Made by a program: the position numbers and the translations under genes. Positions 58,716-64,000 of a stretch of DNA of 64,000 bases are shown here, one piece after another; position 1 is the stretch's first letter, and each line of letters starts with the position of its first letter. Under the pieces are notes generated by a model that saw only the letters and a list, made by a program, of their open reading frames with translations, made no database searches and was not told where the DNA came from. This DNA comes from Macrophomina tecta (Eukaryota > Ascomycota > Dothideomycetes > Botryosphaeriales > Botryosphaeriaceae), in contig JAKSGN010000043.1 of assembly GCA_024180945.1 (NCBI GenBank), forward strand, positions 248,001 to 312,000, written 5' to 3'.

Positions 58716-60565
58716 ACGTATCCCACAAGCGAGCGTGCCACACAAGCGAGTGTGCCACCCAACCAAGAAAACGCGACACCCTAGCTTCAACCAACAATGC
58801 ATCAGCCAACCCACGCTCAATCCATCTTACATGAAGCTCAGATAGCTTTAGCGAAGCAAGCTATCGATCAAGGCCAAATTCAAAGCAATCGGCTCGCTGC
58901 AAAGACGTTTAACGTTAATCGGATGACCCTTAAGCGACGACGCGACAGGATTCCTTCTCGACGCGATTGCACGCCCAACTCTCGAAAGCTTACTAATATC
59001 GAGGAATCAGTTCTTGTCAAACGTGTCCTCGATCTAGATTCGCGAGGATTTCCGCCGCGATTAAGTGCTGTTGAAGGTATGGCAAATAAGCTACTCGCCG
59101 ACCGCGCCGGAGGTACCGTTGGCAAGAACTGGCCCTCCAACTTCGTAAGACGGACTCCCGAGCTAAAAACACGTCTGAATCGAAAGTATGACTATCAGCG
59201 AGCTAAATGCGAGGACCCAGAGCTTATCACGCAATGGTTTCAGCTCGTCCAGAACACTATCACGAAGTATGGGATCGTGAACGGTGACATCTACAACTTC
59301 GATGAAGCCGGCTTCCTCATGGGCATGATTGCAGCCGGAATGGTTGTCACAGCATTGGAGCGACGCGCTCGACCCAAATCAGTCCAGCCAGGCAATCGCG
59401 AGTGGGTTACGGTGATCCAGGGAGTCAACGCCGAGGGCTGGGCGATTCCGCCGTTCGTGATTTTCAAGGGACAACACCACCTTTCTGCTTGGTACAGCGA
59501 CGACGTACCAGGCAATTGGGTCATCGCATTAAGCGAAAACGGCTGGACGACGAACGAGCTTGGTCTGCAGTGGCTGCAGCACTTCGAAAAGCACACAAAG
59601 GATCGCACAACTGGAGCATGGCGACTTCTGATTCTTGACGGCCACGCGAGCCACAATTCGGCCGAATTCGACGCGTTCTGCCAGGAACGCAAGATCATCA
59701 CGCTCTTCATGCCTGCGCATTCATCGCATCTCCTCCAGCCGCTCGATGTAGGCTGTTTTGCGCCTCTCAAGAAGGCGTACGGAAAGCAGGTTGAAGAGCT
59801 GATGCGATCTCACATCAACCACATCACGAAGCTCGAGTTTCTGCCTGCGTTCAAAACGGCGTTCGAAGCCGCATTTACGCAGCAGAATATCGTAGGCGGG
59901 TTCCGAGGCGCAGGACTGGTCCCGCTCGATCCAGAGGCCGTGATTTCCAAGCTCGATGTCAAGCTTCGGACGCCGACACGCCCGCAGGCAGAGGCCATAA
60001 CTTGGGACGCTCAAACACCGCACAACCCAGCTGAATTAGCCTCTCAGACTGAGCTTATTAGGAACCGGATTGCAAAGCATCAGAACAGCTCACCAACGCC
60101 AATCAACGATGCGCTGAACCAGCTTGCTAAGGGGGCTCAAATGATGGCGCATTCGGCTGTTCTTCTGCAGGCGGAAGTCGCGAATCTTCAAAAGGCAAAC
60201 GAGGCCGCAACGCGACGTAAAAAGCGGCAGAAAAAGCGGATTCAGAAGCGAGGGACTCTTACGGTTCAGGAGGGGCAGTATTTAATCGATGGAGCTGCTG
60301 TTAACCAACAGATTTCGCGGGAAACGCGCCAAAGTGGTGCGCAATCGGAGGGGCCAGCGAGAAAACGACGGCGATGTGGGCAGTGCGGCGAAACTGGACA
60401 TAATTCTCGTACATGTCAAAAAGGTGCGGAAACTACTGTAGAATAGCGTACCTATTAGAAATAGTCGATTTTGCAGGACGTTGCAGAGTTAGTTGTACTT
60501 AAAGTGGGTTGGGTTTGGTAAGGTGGCACACTCGCTTATGTGGCACGCTCGCTTGTGGGATACGT
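58716..60565 (+). mobile_element. Fot1/pogo-type DNA transposon 2, intact
   Basis: 1850 bp with terminal inverted repeats of about 45 bp (one mismatch seen) and TA duplications (58714-58715, 60566-60567). Ends begin ACGTATCCC. Each repeat has two boxes of the AAGCGAGYGTGCCAC type. It has no RIP signature while sitting in strongly RIPped copia sequence, so it is a late, possibly recent arrival. Related in organisation to transposon 1, but with different repeats. Confidence 0.93.
58797..60446 (+). CDS. Fot1/pogo-family DDE transposase, intact
   Basis: 549 residues, one uninterrupted exon from ATG 58797, 81 bp inside the element. Cut-and-paste transposase that binds the terminal repeats and targets TA. 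N-terminal psq-type helix-turn-helix (about 10-50), CENP-B-like second DNA-binding part (about 60-130), DDE domain with D169 (NFDEAGF), D281 (ILDGHASHNS) and D317 (HLLQPLDVG), 35 residues between the last two. A coiled-coil-like stretch (460-490) is followed by a basic tail with CX2CX4HX4C zinc knuckle (CGQCGETGHNSRTC). All catalytic residues are present, so it could be active. It aligns over its whole length with the broken copy at 27406-29067, with frequent substitutions, so the two are separate families. Confidence 0.95.
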   Translation: MHQPTHAQSILHEAQIALAKQAIDQGQIQSNRLAAKTFNVNRMTLKRRRDRIPSRRDCTPNSRKLTNIEESVLVKRVLDLDSRGFPPRLSAVEGMANKLLADRAGGTVGKNWPSNFVRRTPELKTRLNRKYDYQRAKCEDPELITQWFQLVQNTITKYGIVNGDIYNFDEAGFLMGMIAAGMVVTALERRARPKSVQPGNREWVTVIQGVNAEGWAIPPFVIFKGQHHLSAWYSDDVPGNWVIALSENGWTTNELGLQWLQHFEKHTKDRTTGAWRLLILDGHASHNSAEFDAFCQERKIITLFMPAHSSHLLQPLDVGCFAPLKKAYGKQVEELMRSHINHITKLEFLPAFKTAFEAAFTQQNIVGGFRGAGLVPLDPEAVISKLDVKLRTPTRPQAEAITWDAQTPHNPAELASQTELIRNRIAKHQNSSPTPINDALNQLAKGAQMMAHSAVLLQAEVANLQKANEAATRRKKRQKKRIQKRGTLTVQEGQYLIDGAAVNQQISRETRQSGAQSEGPARKRRRCGQCGETGHNSRTCQKGAETTVE

Positions 60566-60567
60566 TA

Positions 60568-61441
60568 CTATTAAAAAGTATTTAAAACTAAAAAAGAATA
60601 GACTCTTATATATCTATAAATTTATTTAAATAAGAATAATCTTATATTATTCTTAGCCTTATTAACGAGTAATAAGTTCTCAGAGAATAAAATAGTCGAG
60701 TCTTAAAAATAAAACTAAGCTATAGAAGCTAGTAGCTACTATTAGCTAGATTTACTTATTTAAATATTAATACTATTACTATCTATAACGAGTAATAGGT
60801 TAAACTTATAAGAAGAGTAGCCTAAAAGTAGCCTTTAAGTACGCTAAATATAGAGTACTAGAATAACTATAACTAGAGATAGTTAAATCTAGAATAATTA
60901 AGAGCTAGGGCTAGATTTAGAAACTATATTTATAACGTTTAAATAATATTACTAACTAGCTCCTTAAGTCTTACGGGGTAATAAAGAATAACGATTAAGA
61001 CTTAAACTACTAATACTAGTCTAGTATAATACTAATCTAGATTCTATAGCTAGTAGAGGTAACTAAGTACTAAGAAAATTAAAAGTTAACTTTAAAATAA
61101 ATCTAAATTTAATTATTTAAGATAAAAGAACACGTAGATTAGTCTATATTATATAGCTCTTACTTAATTAGTACTCGAATTAAGTCTAGAGAACTATATT
61201 TACTACTATACTATCTATTATCTAAACACTATACTAATATTAGAATATACTTTTATTTAAGCTAAAAATATTTAAGAAGCTTCTTATGTATCTACTTAAA
61301 TCTAAATTTTTAAAAGTAGTAGAAACTAAACTATAGAAACTCTAGAATAAGGGGATATAGAGAGTTATTTTAATAATAAATATATAAGATAATACTAAGG
61401 AGGTAATACTATTTACTTAGGTATTTAAGTATAAATTTAAT
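60568..61441 (+). pseudogene. Copia pol remnant after transposon 2
   Basis: Resumes the copia sequence; reverse-complement match to about 26260-26690 of the inverted copia. No open frame. Ends where the next element begins. Confidence 0.65.
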
Positions 61442-64000
61442 AAAAATAGCTATTATTATACCGTTACTCTTTCTAGGGAAGGTCGGGTATATTATTAGAT
61501 AGTATAGGCTTTCGGGGGCTATAGTAGTAGATAGAAAAGAGTCGTATATAATATTAGAGTAAGAATTAATTAATAAGTTAACTATAAGAATTCTATCTAC
61601 TATAAATAAGTATAGCCTATATATATAGAGTATTTAATTAAATTACGATAGATTACTAGCTAGCTTACCATAATCTAGTAAGTTAAGTAATCTATAGTTA
61701 GTATACTAGGTAATAAATCTACCTTCTATTCTTTAGAATATAATCTAGACTAAGAATTTTCCGCTTTAAGAAGTTAGAATTTTTTTTAGAAAGTAGGGCT
61801 ATTCTTCTTCTATTTCCTCTAGCTAGTATTATAATACTATTTTCCCTCTAGGTAACTTTTAGTCTAAAAGTTTAAAGCTATAAGTATAGAATAGTTCTTT
61901 CTTATTTATCTTATTACTTATTTCTAATCTTATTTCGCGATATCTAGTCGTAAGTTTTCTAAGCACCGTAATTTAGCTACTTATATCGCTTATCTAGAAG
62001 TTATTATTATACCTTTCTATAGTTACTACTATAAGAAGGGTAAGAAGTATAAAGTATTACTAAAGAAAAAGCTAGAAACTTTATCTTCTTATTATTCTAA
62101 GTATATTTATTAGGGTTATAGCTATAACGTTTAGAATATTCTAGTTTAAGATTATAGGTTCTCCTAGTTCTTAGTAAGTAGTTATTAATAGTTATAGAAA
62201 ACTCGGTTAATTAAAAGCGTAATCGCCTTTATAAAAAACGTTTAGCTACTACTAAGGCCCTATCTACTTCTTAGTAGACTTTAGAGATAGTTTAAAACTC
62301 TCTTTTTACTTCTATAGCCCGTTTAGAGTATTTAGAGTGGTAAAAGTAGTTTCTTAATAATTAGAAGTATAAAATAGTACGTTAAAATTTATTATTCTTA
62401 AAGAAGCTAGAGCTTAAAAAGGCGTATATAGTATAGTTATTAAGTTTAGATAGTAGTAATATAGTAAGTTCTAATAGAGTAATTTCTTAGAAGATACTAA
62501 TAAACTAGTTTGAGATATTCTTAATACCTTCTTTAGGTTTTACATTATAGAAGAATACTCTAGGTTTAGATAATTAGAGTTTCGTTAGTAGTATTCCTAA
62601 ATAAGTTCTTTATAGTTAAGATAAGAGACTAGTTTTTATAAAGATTTTTAAAAATTTTTAGCAGGGTTTATTCTTTCTATTTAATAAGATACTTATATTA
62701 ACTATTAATTTAGTCTTTATAAAGAATTTTTTCTACTAGCTATTCTCTATCGGCATTATCGGGGTGTATTTCGATTTCTAGATCGGGTTTAGTATTACTA
62801 TATACGAGTTTAAGTAAGAAGATATAGAAAACTAAATATATATCTACTTATTCTAGTAATTTAAGTTTAAAGAAAATAGATAAAAGTTTTTTTTTAATCT
62901 AGTAGAATCTAATTTTCTTATAGTTTAATTTATTATTTAATTATATAGTTTTAATATTTTTTCTAAAAAGCTAGACTTTATTCTTCTTCTTTAGAAGCGG
63001 CGACGCCTAGTACTATCTATCGTAGTATATAGCTATTTAGTATATAGTAAATTTAATATCTTAAGCTAGTTCTTAGTATAATTTATATAACTAGTCTATC
63101 CTAAGTATAGCTTTTTAGATAAGTACTTAGTAGATCTAAGATTCTCTAAAGATAATAAAATTTAAACTATAGTTAGTATAAAAGAATATTATTTATATAG
63201 CTTCTATTAATATACTATTATACGTATATTAGGCTAGTAGTAGGAGTTCGACCTAGTTATTTTACCTATAGTTTAAATAGAATCTTAGGTACTACTTTAT
63301 TATTTAATTAGTTTATTTCGTTTATCTATCGGTTTATAGGTGTGCTATTATTAATATCTTATATTTAGTTTCTAGTTTATAGACTAAGGTTTACTAGAAC
63401 TTAGCTCTAAATTATAGATTCTAGTATGTAATTAGTTCCTTAGGTATTCTATAGTAGAAAAAAATATATTTAAAAAAGAAGTAGGCGTAGCTCTCTACTC
63501 TAATTTTCTTATTATAAGAAATAAAGTATGTCTATTTTATTAGATAGTCGACGATAACTAAGATAGCGTTATATTATATTTTAGTTACGGGGTCTACTAA
63601 AATTAGTAGATCGGTAATAAAGTCTATTATAACTAATTTCTAGGGTTTAGTTAGTATTATAATGAGCTATAGCTATTTATATAGTATATATTATACTACT
63701 TTATTCTTTATATATTCGTTATATTTCTAGATAACTTTTTCTACTATTTTTCTTATTTAGAAAAAATAGAAGTATCTTATAAGTCGTTCTAAGGTTCTTA
63801 TTATTCCTAGGTATTTATAAACTATAAATTTATAGTATTCCTTAGTTAGTCGTTTACGTAGAGGTATTAGTATATAGATTTTTCTATAAAATAGTATATT
63901 ACCTTTATAATCTTAGACTAGGTTAGGATTATTATATTTAGAAGTATTTATTTATTATAGTAGTTTCTAGAATAGCGGGTTATTATTATATTTTCTTTAG
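61442..64000 (-). mobile_element. Gypsy element 6, truncated by window edge
   Basis: A further RIPped gypsy element: antisense gene at 61940 and the integrase C-terminal region (LFRKNIKT type) on the minus strand near 62930-62990. Pol then continues leftward-coding to the window edge. The first 450 bp should include its 3' LTR, but I could not fix the ends. Confidence 0.65.
61940..62610 (+). pseudogene. Antisense gene of gypsy element 6, zinc-cluster-like
   Basis: Plus-strand remnant opposite to pol, starting at ATA 61940 (likely mutated ATG): SSRKFSKHRN, then YSYYYKKGKKY and YSKYIYQGYSY. With Tyr read as RIP-mutated Cys, these are two CX2CX6C units about 20 residues apart, which is the arrangement of a Zn2Cys6-like binuclear cluster. 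A helical region follows with Gln codons turned to TAG. The 3' end is approximate. No intron was pinned down. This is the clearest zinc-cluster signature among the antisense genes. Confidence 0.55.

Larger units (their letters stand above)
46795..61441 (+). mobile_element. Copia element with three nested insertions
   Basis: Ty1/copia retrotransposon on the plus strand: 5' LTR 46795-46903, primer-binding site 46909-46918, gag about 47260-48251, then pol continuing at 49039-49226, 57496-58713 and 60568-61441. It is interrupted by a solo gypsy LTR, a complete gypsy element and a Fot1-type transposon. RIP is weak over the LTR and leader and strong from about 47250. Its 3' LTR is missing; sequence changes at about 61441. 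Confidence 0.82.

Noticed and set aside
1..64000. CRISPR arrays, tRNA genes and rRNA genes
   Set aside because: None seen on reading both strands; the organism is a fungus, and no cloverleaf with intact A and B boxes was noticed. A tRNA scan would settle this.

Overview
The window is a repeat-dense stretch of a filamentous ascomycete (Pezizomycotina) nuclear genome. Evidence: short GT-AG introns of 44-74 nt with fungal branch points, a Zn2Cys6 regulator with the fungal transcription-factor middle region, fungal Fot1/pogo-type transposons, and long blocks with the mark of repeat-induced point mutation (RIP). In those blocks CpA/TpG is almost absent, TpA is everywhere, and CpG survives. I cannot name the species.

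Layout. 1-10632: the end of one Ty3/gypsy element, then a complete one (2785-10632, 457-bp LTRs, 5-bp target duplication CTATA), both RIP-destroyed. 10730-12554: a Ty1/copia pol remnant. 12954-13566: a BAH-like gene fragment cut by an LTR. 13567-23391: a third gypsy element, short LTR insertions, a fourth (chromodomain) gypsy body and a pair of roughly 0.6-kb inverted arms. 23392-33361: copia remnants in both orientations, a Fot1-like transposon with one nonsense codon, and LTR remnants. 33514-34302: a lone protein-kinase-like gene. 34741-37410: an unidentified RIPped repeat.

38422-46402 is the only gene-rich part and is free of RIP. It holds four genes: an FAD monooxygenase (-), a Zn2Cys6 regulator (+), a dienelactone-hydrolase-family protein (-) and an MFS drug/metabolite transporter (+). 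The two outer gene pairs are divergent, and the two middle genes converge. By content this could be a small catabolic or detoxification cluster: hydroxylation of an aromatic or phenolic compound, hydrolysis of a ring-cleavage lactone, export, and a local regulator. That is inference from gene families only.

46795-64000 is one copia element (LTR and primer-binding site at 46795-46918) that was later interrupted by a solo gypsy LTR (48252-49038), a whole gypsy element (49227-57495) and an intact, un-RIPped Fot1-like transposon (58716-60565). A fifth gypsy element runs off the right edge.

The most unusual signal: every gypsy element whose 3' region is visible carries a second gene on the opposite strand between the end of pol and the 3' LTR. 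These antisense genes encode a Cys-rich, Zn-cluster-like domain (the Cys codons are mostly turned to Tyr by RIP) followed by a charged helical region. They contain plausible spliceosomal introns in the antisense direction, and four elements have a hairpin between the polypurine tract and this gene. All coordinates inside RIPped blocks come from reading by eye and are approximate unless a boundary motif is given.
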